Shown: piece by piece, positions 32,526-43,398 of the stretch
Numbering within the stretch: the first letter of the stretch is position 1
Layout of the letters: every line of letters starts with the position of its first letter
Assembly (NCBI GenBank): GCA_946699065.1
Contig: CAMPDV010000440.1
Coordinates: 186,001-250,000, forward strand
DNA from: Loxodes magnus
Taxonomy: Eukaryota > Ciliophora > Karyorelictea > Loxodida > Loxodidae
DNA: 64,000 bases
Reading direction: 5' to 3'
Program-made: the position numbers and the translations under genes
Notes under the pieces: model-generated
Databases searched by the model: none
Seen by the model: only the letters and a program-made list of their open reading frames with translations
Told to the model about the DNA's origin: nothing

Positions 32526-33857
32526 AATCAGGAGTATCAATCCCACAACTGAGATTTACTAAAATTTTGGCATCAGGAAATACCCCATGGGCAAAGAACT
32601 GAACAAGAATTTTGGTAGAAGCTAAGAGAAGACAAGACTCATAAGAGAATGCTAGCCCTCTGGAAGACTTCAGTAATAATGTTTTTAGCTTTAAAAATCT
32701 TTATTAAAAAGTTATGCACCATTGAAATGTTATGAAGTTCTACGCAATTCTTTTAGTTTAGGAGAGAGTAGGATCAAATGGAAGTTAGTTATGAAATTCT
32801 CTTCTAAGACTGTGAAATTAAATTTTTATATAAAGTAAGAGTCAAAGAAAATCTTACTGTGAAAATATTAAATATATTTATGCTTCTTAAAGATGAAAAA
32901 AACTTCTATAACTTTCAAAATTAAAAGTTCCTTCAACTTCGCTTATAAAACTTTTGCTTATCTCGATTACATAAAAAATTTTCCATCTCTTTACTTTGCG
33001 TAAAAAAAAATGTAAGATTAAAACAAGGATTCTTTGCGGTTTCAAAAAAGCAGGAGTTAATGACATCCTAGAAAGATTGGGACCGGAAAAAGGGAGCCAA
33101 AAAGTCGCCCATCAGGATGAGTTTCCCACCTCTGAAGAAAAGCCTAGGAAATAGTCTAAAAATAAAATGAACCCAGAATTTTAAATGTCACCACATAATA
33201 ATAAATAAGCTATAATTAGTTGATCAAAGTGGTGTTGAGTCTCTAGGAAGTAGTCAAAAATTGAAGAAAGACAATAATAAGTTGATGAAAAATTGACTTG
33301 CAAAGAGGATGGAATTGGATCAAAGGCATAAGAAATAGACCTTAACGTATTTTGAATATTTAGCAAGACTAGAACAGTTAAACTCAAAACTAGAAATAGA
33401 AATAGAAAGAGCTGATTAACAAGTTAGAAAAATATTAGAAAATCAAGTCAAATTGCTCTGTTAAATGAAACTGAAAGAATAAGAAATAATCTAATAATAA
33501 CTGAAGGTGAAAATAACTCAAGATTTCAACTAAAAGACAAACAAAAAGATACTATTACTGTAATTCTCAAACATATCTGTAGAAAAGCTGCTAGAAGTTT
33601 CTCAATTTCAAGAAAGAATACTAAAACTAGTAGAAATATTTGGAAAAATATAAGAAGAGATAATAACAACTAAAACTATAAAGAGAAAGACTATATAGTA
33701 ACAAATATGTTAAATTCGCTAGAAAAAAGATATCTAGTATCTAGGTGAAAGAAGAATTCAAGAACAACAAGCATAGCAAGGAGAAGAGTTGTAGAGATTT
33801 TCAAGCTTTTATTTTATGCTTCTAGATCAATCTAGAAGTTGGTGGGAAAAAGGTTGA
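32526..33857 (+). CDS. Coiled-coil protein gene with 16-nt introns
   Basis: Exon 1 (32,526-32,672) reads NWDLLKFWHQEIPHGQRTEQ. Removing 16 nt at 32,673-32,688 continues into APLKCYEVLRNSFSLGESR and TFAYLDYIKNFPSLYFAQKK. Removing a second 16 nt at 33,012-33,027 continues into KKAGVNDILERLGPEKGSQ. A third junction, not fixed by me, lies between 33,110 and 33,245. The last exon is a strong coiled coil (YFEYLARLEQLNSKLEIEIE) ending at TGA 33,855-33,857. The start codon is not seen, so the 5' end is partial. An alternative reading starts at ATG 33,060 in the last-exon frame (265 residues). No domain beyond the coiled coil is recognised. Confidence 0.6.
32673..32688 (+). other. Putative 16-nt intron
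   Basis: GTAATAATGTTTTTAG. It begins after a complete codon, and its removal joins two protein-like frames. Introns of this size are typical of heterotrich ciliates (family knowledge). Confidence 0.6.
33012..33027 (+). other. Putative 16-nt intron
   Basis: GTAAGATTAAAACAAG. It splits an ATG codon (AT|G) and restores the frame into ILCGFKKAGVND. Confidence 0.6.
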
Positions 33858-33959
33858 AATATCTCCAAGATCGCCAAAAATTTAATTTTGTATTTTTATT
33901 TTTATTTATTTTTGCAAAAAGTCTTATATTATACCTTTAATTTTCTTTTCATTTATAGT

Positions 33960-34690
33960 TCCATTTTATATTGAAATAGAGAGTTATAATTACAGCTCTA
34001 TAAGATAAAATTTGAATTATTTCAAAATTAAATACTAAAATTTGCTAGAAGTATTCTCAGATTTAAATTAAACAATATTTAAAGTTCAAAGATAAGTAGA
34101 AACTGGGTGATTTATGGTATAAAAATTTAGTGAATTAACAATCTACTAAAAAAGATATTCGAACATTTTTATTTTCCGAAACAAATAGGAAATTTAGTAA
34201 ATGAAAGAGATATTAAACTAAAAAGCTTTTCATATTCAGTCATAGTTAAAAAAATTTGCACTAACAAGAAATAGTAATGAGGAATTTTTACTTAAAACGT
34301 TTATTATAATGCGAAAATCATAAAATAAAATATCGATATAAGAAAGCTTACGATGTTTGGTAATACAGAAAGCCAAGCAAAGCTAATTGATATAAAAATA
34401 AAAGTCAAAATAAAAATATTGTCTGAAGAAATCAATAATTTTTAGAATTAAATAATTTCAAAGGTCTCAGATCGTATACAGCTGTAAATCAAACTAAGGA
34501 AATATGAAAAAAAAATTATTAAAAAATTTTTATGTTGCTTTAAGGAATTAAGTAGTATCTTAATCAAAATATAAATAAATAAGCAATCAAGCAATTTAAA
34601 TAAGCTGAGATACATAAGGTCTATTTTATATAAATTAAAAGTCAAGATATTCATAATTTAAGATCTCTGTTATATAAATCGAAATTACGA
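33960..34690 (+). CDS. Possible coding stretch, function unknown
   Basis: Plus strand is A-rich; two frames read protein-like (WYKNLVNQQSTKKDIRTF and FLLKTFIIMRKSQNKISIQE), and the opposite strand is also free of TGA for about 380 codons with a hydrophobic reading. I cannot decide strand or frame. Confidence 0.2.
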
Positions 34691-34734
34691 CTAAGATATT
34701 TAAATTATTACAGCTCTTTATTTTTTTTAACTTT

Positions 34735-35322
34735 ACCTAGCATAGAGTAGACATTTTCTTTACCTTTGTTTTCTCTGGTGTTATTTTTTAAATCTATCAT
34801 TGATATAAAAGTAACTTCTCTTTCGATTTTTTTATATCTCAGATATTTCTGATATTTAAATCATTACAATGCTTTTATAAAGTAATTCGATTATCACATC
34901 GTTCAACTCATATTAATTGCATCGCACTAGCATTTTGTTTTATGTAATAAATAAATTTTAATATACTACATCTAAACAAAACGTAAATTTCAGTGCTTCG
35001 GTATAAAAACGACTAATTATAATAATATTTCAAATCTGGTCCTACTATTTTCAATCAAATAAAGATAAAAGTATCCATTCTTTAAATGCACATACTTGTG
35101 TTACCTCTTTGATATTTTTCATATCTATATCAACCTCAAATTTTATAAATATATTTTCTTAAAACTCTTTTCCGTTTTTACCGAAATATAAATTCCAGCT
35201 GGTATCACTACTTTCTTTCTCGATTTTTTAAAAGAAATGACGCCTCGCTACATATCTAAAATTTCGAAGCGATTCTCTTTATCTAGTTTTCCAGATGAAA
35301 CAGGTTTACAGAAATTTCACAT
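34735..35322 (-). CDS. Gene of unknown function with a 17-nt intron
   Basis: Starts at ATG 35,322-35,320 (MWNFCKPVSSGKLDKENRF; the second codon is TGA as Trp). The first exon reads SFKKSRKKVVIPAGIYIS. Removing 17 nt at 35,165-35,181 continues as FQENIFIKFEVDIDMKN, then QVCAFKEWILLSLFDW and SRFYTEALKFTFCLDVVY. The C-terminal end is basic and the stop is not clear; no in-frame TGA appears until about 34,020. It lies 86 bp downstream of the desaturase-like gene on the same strand. No domain is recognised. Confidence 0.5.
35165..35181 (-). other. Putative 17-nt intron
   Basis: Minus strand GTAAAAACGGAAAAGAG. It starts at a codon boundary, and removal shifts into a clearly better frame. Confidence 0.55.
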
Positions 35323-35408
35323 TTTAAGAGAAAAATAAAGTAAAATAAAAGTTAAAATAAAGGAAAACAAAAAGCGTTTATTTTTAAATAAGATGTTATA
35401 AAGAGTTG

Positions 35409-36355
35409 TCATTTATCGTGCTCTTTTTTCTCTTGACTGTAATATGTTCAAAAAAATTTGTCGAAGATTGTTATTAGTGTTCCATAGTTAGCTATAATCT
35501 TATAATGATGATCGAGATGATATTTGTATGGGAACTTATCCCAATGTGACATTACGGCAACCATTATATAACTTAATGATATAAATACTTTGGCCCAGTA
35601 GTTAATAGGAAATATTAGTGTAGGGTAGAATAAAGTTGACATAGAAACATAAGTTTCTACTATGTGATCGAATGCAAAATTAGTTATTCCAATCTTATCT
35701 TCAGGTTTTTACCATTAGTGATGAAATGAAAGCCCGTAATGATTTAAAAATTTGATATTATGTGATGCTCTATGCTATGTATACCACCAAAGTTCAAAAC
35801 TTAGCATCCATAACAGAATATTCGAATGACAGACTAAAAATATGTGCGACCCGTAGTGACTTTCGTTATGCCCTATAAGATAGTGCAATCGATGAACGTT
35901 TTCATCAAAGATAAAGCCAACATATTGACTGAAATAGACTTTATTCACTTTTTGAAACTATCGTTAGATATATCTTTATCTATAACTTTAATAATTATAT
36001 ATAGGAAAGCAGTGATCGACGATATTGAAGCCAAGTCAACGATCCAATAAATGAGTCACATTCCCCAAGGAGAAGATACTTTAAAAAAGTTGATATTCTG
36101 TGCTATCTACTTTATATCTTCTTAATTAGATATTTCTGGATTTTTATAAGTTCCAATAGCATACAATGAGAGGAATACACTTGTGATCCATAGGTAATCA
36201 TCTTCTTCTTCTGAATTTCATATTTGATTATAAATAGAGTTATATACCGATTTAGGTGGATCCACGCTAATAAATTTTTTTATTTTATTTGCTCGAAGCT
36301 AAATGTAGGTGGATACTCGTTAGAGCTTTTCCTTTTTAATGAAAATAGTTAACAT
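35409..36355 (-). CDS. Fatty-acid hydroxylase / sterol-desaturase superfamily protein
   Basis: ATG 36,355-36,353, TGA stop 35,411-35,409, 308 residues after removal of a 20-nt intron (35,929-35,948); the total is then an exact multiple of three. Family members are di-iron membrane enzymes of the ER that hydroxylate or desaturate sterols and sphingolipid bases (family knowledge). The histidine clusters are visible: QHRASHN (residues ~186-192) after a hydrophobic stretch ending FELWWYT, FLNHYGLSFHH (~196-206), and HLDHHYK (~270) followed by NYGTLITIFDKFFWTYYS, which matches the HxxHH...NYG...FDxxFGTY end of the family. Length is typical. Hydrophobic segments precede and separate the clusters. 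Substrate cannot be told. Several Trp are TGA. Confidence 0.85.
35929..35948 (-). other. 20-nt intron in the desaturase-like gene
   Basis: Minus strand GTGAATAAAGTCTATTTCAG. Frame analysis supports it: both flanks are protein-like in different frames, and only removal joins the ATG to the histidine motifs and the TGA stop. Confidence 0.75.
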
Positions 36356-36653
36356 ATTTAATTTAATAATTAAATTTAAAATAAAATTTAATTTTCAAAA
36401 CTTAAAATAAAAAATATTTAAGATGCTTTCTTAAAAGCAATAATATTTAGTAAGCTTATTTGAAAACTAAATTTATTTAAAAAGGTTAAATCTAATAATT
36501 AAATTATTTTAAATTATTAACTTTATCAAATTTTAAGTTTTTTCTAGTTTGGATAATTATAAATTACATATATTTATATCAAATTTAAAAAATCCCAAAC
36601 TAGGGCTTCTTTACTACCTCTTCCAAACACAAAAAGGAACAGAGCAAGCGAGA
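36356..36653. other. AT-rich spacer between divergent genes
   Basis: Lies between the desaturase-like gene (minus) and the plus-strand gene at 36,654, so it would hold both promoters. No specific element is recognised. Confidence 0.4.
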
Positions 36654-37491
36654 TGCCATTTCTTCTAACCTCACGTCTTTTCTTTAATTAGACCAACCTT
36701 TTGATCAGCAAAAAAACTTAATAATGGACCTAAAAACTTTCAAAACCGGGTAAACAACAGAAACAAACTTGGTAAACTCCGAACACGGAAGAGAGACCTC
36801 GAAGGCAGTAGGAGATGTTATTGCATGACTAGAAACGATCCTTTGGCATTAACTCTGAGCAATTTGATGTAGCGTAGTTTGCATTAAGGGTGATGAACTT
36901 CAATGAAGAAGTTTAAAAGTTAAAATACTAGAACAAAAAATTAATTTTCAAGCCACAAAGAAAAGAATTAAATGGATGGAGATCGTATAGATTACTATGA
37001 ACGCAAATGGATGCGTTCTTCGGCATCCGACATCATTAGGATAAAAACACAACTTAGCTGAGGGATTAAATAGTGAAATAAGAATAGGAAATTCAACTCC
37101 TAAAAGAATCAAGAATGGAATAGCTAAATAATGGATCGATCTCAATGATCGTCAAACCCTAAGCTTAACCTCAAATGAGACTAATTCCGATTAGGAAGAG
37201 ATAGTTTCGCTTCTAAAACCAATAAAAGCTATATCGGAACTGTAAGAAGTTTCAATAGAAATAAAGGAATTTGTGATAAGCAAAGCGAACAGAAGCAATT
37301 GGGCTGAACAAGATTTTTTGCACAAGAATGGAAGTATGTATAAGAGGAAGAATATGGAGTTATAACCAAGCCCGACAGGAATGTGGAAAGGTAAAACTAT
37401 CTAAAAAAATCGCAGATGGGAACGCGAAATCATAAAGTTGCCCCAAAAATTTGAACGAACAGCGAGGAGCTAGAAAGACTGTACTTCTTGA
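36654..37491 (+). CDS. Gene of unknown function, two frames joined near 36,850-36,910
   Basis: Frame A from ATG 36,654 reads LLHDQKRSFGINSEQFD (36,800-36,870). Frame B, which ends at TGA 37,489-37,491, reads QATKKRIKWMEIVQITMNAN, NGIAKQWIDLNDRQTLSL, SNWAEQDFLHKNGSMYKR and NRRWEREIIKLPQKFE. A 20-nt GT-AG stretch (GTAGCGTAGTTTGCATTAAG) at about 36,867 would join A to B. Frame B alone also runs from ATG 36,724. GC content is higher than the surroundings. No known domain is recognised; an ORF1-like retroelement protein or a host gene are both possible. Confidence 0.45.
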
Positions 37492-38021
37492 ATTTTCTTA
37501 ATAGCAGAGAAACAATTTCATAAAATTATAAATAAATAATTATTTGCTGTTTTATCTAAAATTAATATAAAATAAAATAGCTTCATTTAAAGTGTGGTAT
37601 TTCTTTACATTCATAACATAGATATTTATTTTCCTCCAAAAATTAGGAGTTTTTATAAAAAAGAAGGAATTCAATAATACTAATGATAAAATTATACTTT
37701 TTAAATAAATATTATTTCATTTAAGTTTAATTTCTCGATTTTAGTTTAGCAAACAAGCCAGATCTAATACTATGATAAATATGATTTGCGTAAAAAATGT
37801 CTTGAATTAAAAAATTGAAAGTGAAAAAATGATCAGCAAAATAAGCTTTTCGAACTTTATTTAGCATCATCGTAATTTTTGAATAGAATATGGCAATTTG
37901 AAAGAACATAATTTATATAGAAAAATAGATTGATTTATTAGTGAAGAAACTTAGTTTATTGGAAGATATTCGAATTAAATGAATTGGAGCCTAAATTTGA
38001 AGTAATATAATTACGATATAA
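37492..38021. other. AT-rich spacer
   Basis: No coding or repeat support. It ends at the left edge of the 16.3-kb duplicated unit. Confidence 0.4.
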
Positions 38022-41000
38022 ATAAGTGATTATGACAAGAATTTAAGAAATATAATATTTAATCTAAAAGAATATGATAAATATTATAAATGACACAATT
38101 TAATAATAAAATGATTAGGAAGAAAAATGTATTGAAATAAAAACTAAATATAAAATTTGACTATTAAAAATATTTAGAATCTAATAATAAAAATTATAAA
38201 TAAATAAGCATAAACAATAAAAATAATAAGAAATGAAAATGCTATAAAGTTTGAAAGAATTATATAAATTAAAGTATTTGATTTGTAATTTTTATTAAAA
38301 TAGTAATATTTATATATAAGTTAAAATTATTTAAAACTATGCTTAAAATGTTTAAAAATAAAGAAAATTATTTTTTAAGGTATTTAAATATATTAAATAA
38401 GTTTAATTATATTTTTTAAATAGATAAATTTGATAGTTTCTTTTATTTCTAATTATATCTTAAAATAATATGATATTTTAATTTTTAATAATTTTACAAA
38501 TTAAATATTTTAAATTTGATATCTAAATTCTTTTTAATTTATATTTTGCTAAACTAAAGTTATATGAAAAATTAATTAAAACTATTTTATAAAAATATAT
38601 TATTTTAATATATAATAAGAAATATTTTTATAATAGATAAAAAGAATCCGATCATGATGTAAAATTGATTATTATTTTATTTATTTACTTTATAATTTCT
38701 TTGTTTAAATTTATTATCTATAAATACATTTTTTTACAATGCAAAGGCTTTAAAATTCTAGTCTCACATTTTTTAATTTTTATATAAATTTGAAAGTATG
38801 ATAACCACTTGCTATAGTTAGAAATTTTCTTTGATAAAAGTATAAATATTACTTATCAACTTGATAGAGTTTTTAATTGATTATAAAATAGATTTTTATA
38901 ATAAGTTTCGTCTGTTTAAAAAATGATTTTTAATAGAAAGGGATATTTGAAACTAAAAATAAGAAGGGATATATACTCTATTGATATAATTTATTTTATA
39001 AATAAATAATTTTTCCTTATGTACCTATTTTAAGTAAAAAAATAGCATTTTCCAGTCTGTTAAAGCTAGAATTTGAAAACTTGGATTTTAATTATAATTA
39101 GTACAATTATTATTAAATACTAATTATTACTAATGATTTTTCTATGAAGATTAATCTATAAAAATAATAAATATACGTAAATAAATTATAAATAGTATTA
39201 TAATAATATTATTTTCACTAATAATTAATAACTATAAATGAGTAAGTTTTTATAAAATTTAATTACCAGAAATATTTAAAATATTTAAATAATATTAAAT
39301 TTTAAATAAGCAAGAATAATATTCAAATTTCTATCATTTATATTTTATACAAATTTATCAAAAACTTTAATTTAATTTAATTATTCTTCTTAGACAATCT
39401 TTAACTCTCCTAAAAAATGCTTCTAATTTCATATTTTAGGCATATTTGAATCAATAAAATTATAAATATGTTTTTAATTCAAAATTTTAATTTAGTTTGC
39501 TACTTTACTTAATATTTAAGAATCTTAATATTGATATGAATTAAATTATTTTTAAAAACATTTAGCGGGATTTCATATTAAGTTTAGAAAAAGAATTAGA
39601 AAATAAAAAATTAAATAATTTTTTTACTTATTTATTCAAATATTGAATAGTTTCCATTTAAGAAGAAGTTAAAATTTTAGATTAGTAAAATAATTAGTAC
39701 TTATATATATATCCATAATCGATGAAAAATAGTAAAAATAAACTAAATAGGCTGATTATAAAAATCTGAGAGTTAGAGAATTTTTTAAGATTTTTAAGAT
39801 TTTTAATTTTTTATATTTTTAAATGTAAAATTTCTAAGAATAATAATTTTTTTGTTGAATTAGTTTATTTAAAAAGTAAATAAATGGTAGATTTATAAAA
39901 TTAGTATTTTTAATATTTATCTTAAATATTGTTAAATATAAAGTTTTAAATTATAATATTTTTTAATTTTTTTAATTAATTAATTTATACTTTTTTCTCT
40001 TTTAGTAATTCTTTTAAATAATTTAAGTTGATAGTGTCAATTAAATAATTAGTAAATTTTATTTTAATTTTTGAAAAATGAAATTTCTTAAGTTTTGGTT
40101 ATAATTTAAGTTTGATATTTGAGTAGATTTGGTTAAAATCTAGATTACATAATTGATTATATGTTTGATCTAAAGATGAATATTGAAAATATTAATTTAT
40201 AATATCATTTAGAATTATATATTTTGTTAATATTTTTTAAATTATATTTAATTAATTATTTTGCATTTACTTTGTTTTTTATAAAATATTAAGAGATTTT
40301 ATATAAATTATTTTAAATTTTTACAAATAGAAAAATATTAATTTTCCTTATTTTCATTTAAAATATTATTCTTAATAAGAAATCACAATTTTATTAAATA
40401 TTTTATCTAGAGGATAACAAAATTTCTTATTAGTCTCTAATTAAACCTATAATAGTTAAAGGACTTAGAATATTTGCAAGTACAAGTAAAAAGGAATTTT
40501 CTTTTAAGTTTTTATGAATTAATATTACTAAATAAGGAGGCTATAATATATTAAGCACTTGATTTTAAGATAAATAGAGGACTTTAGATATATGAATAAT
40601 TGACTCTATTGAAGAGCTAGCTTTTCTTGGTTTAATTATATAAAAGAATAATGTTTTCTCTTTACTATTTATTTTATATAATTACCTAAATGTTTTATAG
40701 AACTAGTATCATTAATACTTTAAATATATTCTTATACTCACTAAAATAAACTTAGATAAATTAAGACTACATTTTTTACAAAATGTACCTATCAGCTTTC
40801 CAAACAAAAGTTAATTACAAAAGATAGTTAATAAAAAGGAATATATAAATATAATTTAAATTTAGCAAAATTATAAATCATCTAAAAATCAAACTTATTT
40901 TAATGCCTAACTTTCAAATCATTAACTATCTATATCATCAGATTTCAATCTTTTCTAATCAGATTAATAAATGTATAAAGCAAAACATGTACAATTCTTT

Positions 41001-42326
41001 ATTACCAACACAAACCTATACAATAATAGTACACTAATCAAATGTATTAACAGTAAATCATAATCTCTTAGATTAGTTATATTACCTAATCTAATACTTA
41101 TATTATCTTACAAACAAACATATTATGCTAAGTTCTTTCATTCAGAAAATAATAATACAAGATATTATAAATATGCTTACTTAAAAGCTTATCATTTTCT
41201 AAATATCAAACTACTAATTCTAATAAATAGACTATTAATAGTGCTAACTATATAATATAGATTTGTATAGAATAATAGATTTAAGTTTTTATCTTTAAAT
41301 TATCTAGAATCATTTAGCTATTATTAATTACAAATTATCATTACTAAAATAACACAAATAATTAATATTACTTTGCTATAAAAACAGAAACTTATCTAAA
41401 TCTATTTATTATAACTAATCTAATATCTAAATTAAAGAGAAATTTAATAACTAATAAAGCTAAAAGGATAAAATATTAAGTATTTAATAGACATAATTAA
41501 AATATTAAAGCTTATTTTAATAATATAATTAAATATTACTATTTAATAATTAGAAGATTAAATTAGTGATACACTATTTCTATTTAGATTAAATATTTAC
41601 TTTTTACTACTTATATTTATTACATTTATATATTTTGCTTAGAATAAGCATTAAAATAAATTATATTAGTTTATTATTTTAAGAGAGACTTTTATAAATA
41701 AAAAGTTTTAATGAAATAATAGTAAGAAAGTGGACAAATAAAAGAGTTTATCTTATAAATTCTAAAAATACTTTGTTTTAAATAATTTGATGCTTTTTTA
41801 ATATTTATTTAATCTAATTAATAAGAAACTTATTTTATTTCATTTTTTATTTAGTAAAAAGCTTAAATAAATAATTTTTTGATTAGTGAAAAATAATAAT
41901 TAATAACAATAGCTTTAAAAGAATTGTAATATTTTATTTATCATTTAAAAGGTCTACAACGAAATAAGGTTTTCTTATTAAAAGTCTTTGATTTAAATCA
42001 CGAATAAGTAGTAATAAATAAATTTATATTAAAGTTATTATAATAAGGATATAATTCTTCGTTATAAACTTTTGATATAATAATTTATCCTTATATTTAA
42101 AATTAAAAAGATATAAAATAATTAAAATTGTAAAAGTTTGTACACTATTAGTTTAATATCTTGTCTTGTTTTAAGACAAAAATAGAAAAATCAATGTTTA
42201 AGAAATAAGATATTTATAAATATGTTTAATAAATAATTTTATTGTTTAATTTTATTGAAATTGAGTCAGTAAAATTTATTGAGTTATTTTATTTAAATAT
42301 TTATAGAAGTAAGTTATAAAATTAAA
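38022..42326. other. 4.3-kb gene-free AT-rich stretch
   Basis: Nothing is recognised on either strand apart from very AT-rich low-complexity sequence. It is copied at 54,325-58,633. Confidence 0.5.
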
Positions 42327-43398
42327 ATGGAGAAAAAATCAATGGAGAAAAAAGAAAAGCAATTTACTAAAATTATTTTTTTAAGAAAACTCTTAAGAGC
42401 GAGAAGCCACATACTAGGGAAAATATCTCTACTTCATTTTAAGTATGAAATTCTGCCTAACTTATGCTACTAAAAGCTAATAAACAAGATCAGTTATGAC
42501 TAAAGTAAAGGTATTTCTTTAATATTTTTTAGACTAAGTCCTTACTGATACTTCATCTGTTTTATCGGTAGCCATATCAAGTGACCTGAATTGAATTGTA
42601 TCAGGTTCAGGATATCCTGAAAGTTCGATAAATATCTGAAATTTCCAGACAGGTGCTCTCATAAGAACTTTAGCAGGGCATACTGACTCAGTTAGATCGG
42701 TAGTAATCTCCCCAGACTCTAGCTATATCGTATCAGGATCTGCTGATACAACCATAAAGATCTGGAATTTATAGACTGGTGCTCTCATAAGAAATTTATC
42801 AGGACATTCTTTTACAGTTTACTCGGTAGTAATCTCCACTGACTCTAGCTATATCGTATCAGGATCCTCTGATAACACCATAAAGATCTGAAATTTCCAC
42901 AATGGTGCTCTCATAAGAACTTTGTCGGGACATACTTATACAGTTAGATCGGTAGTACTCTCCTATGACTCTAGATATATTATATCGGGATCTTGGGATG
43001 CAACTATAAAGATTTGGGATTTCTAGACAGGTCAACTTGAACGAACTCTTACTGGGCATTCAGATTATGTTTAATCTAAGGATAATAGGCATATCATATC
43101 AGGTTCTTATGACTGTACTATTAAGATATGGGACTTCTCTTCTGGTTAGTGTATTCGTACTCTTCAAGGTCACGTAGATGGTGTACGTAGTATTCAGTTA
43201 AGTGTTGATTCAAGTGTAATATTTTCTGGTTCAAATGATCATCTAATCAAGATATGGAACTTTGATACGGGTGAGTGTATCTAGACATTACAAGGGCATG
43301 AATAAACAATAAATTCTATAGCATTGAGTGTCGATAATAGATGGTTGGTATCGGGAGCGGGTGACAGCACGATAAGAAAGTGGAGGATTTCGAGTTGA
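42327..43398 (+). CDS. WD40 repeat protein with a 28-nt intron (copy 1)
   Basis: ATG 42,327 ([13 protein letters not shown]), intron 42,505-42,532, TGA stop 43,396-43,398; 347 residues. About seven WD40 repeats are visible, with [27 protein letters not shown] and similar. In-frame TGA at 42,637-42,639 gives the Trp of INIWNF, TAG gives Gln in NLQTG, and TAA gives Gln in DYVQSKD, while TGA also ends the gene. The repeat with GHSDYVQSKDNRHI lacks about five residues of its first strand. WD40 propellers act as protein-binding scaffolds (family knowledge); the partner is unknown. It lacks the RING and pentapeptide parts of the relative at 8,487. Confidence 0.8.
42505..42532 (+). other. 28-nt intron in the WD40 gene
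   Basis: Starts GTAAAGG and ends TTTTTTAG. Removal joins SYDQ and [16 protein letters not shown] in one frame, placing the first WD40 repeat in frame with the ATG. The copy at 58,812-58,839 is identical. Confidence 0.65.

Noticed and set aside
33240..33330. A basic-leucine-zipper transcription factor in the coiled-coil gene
   Set aside because: The leucine-type coiled coil is present, but the N..A...R basic signature is not at the required spacing.
34020..34660. A multi-spanning membrane protein on the minus strand
   Set aside because: The hydrophobic reading is what antisense of A-rich coding DNA gives in this code; no motif or start supports it, and strand assignment remains open.
42859..43059. 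Minus-strand open frames inside the WD40 genes (also 59,166-59,366, 9,620-9,859 and 10,032-10,295)
   Set aside because: They are antisense shadows of WD40 repeats, with mirrored GS/DT codons and no independent motif.
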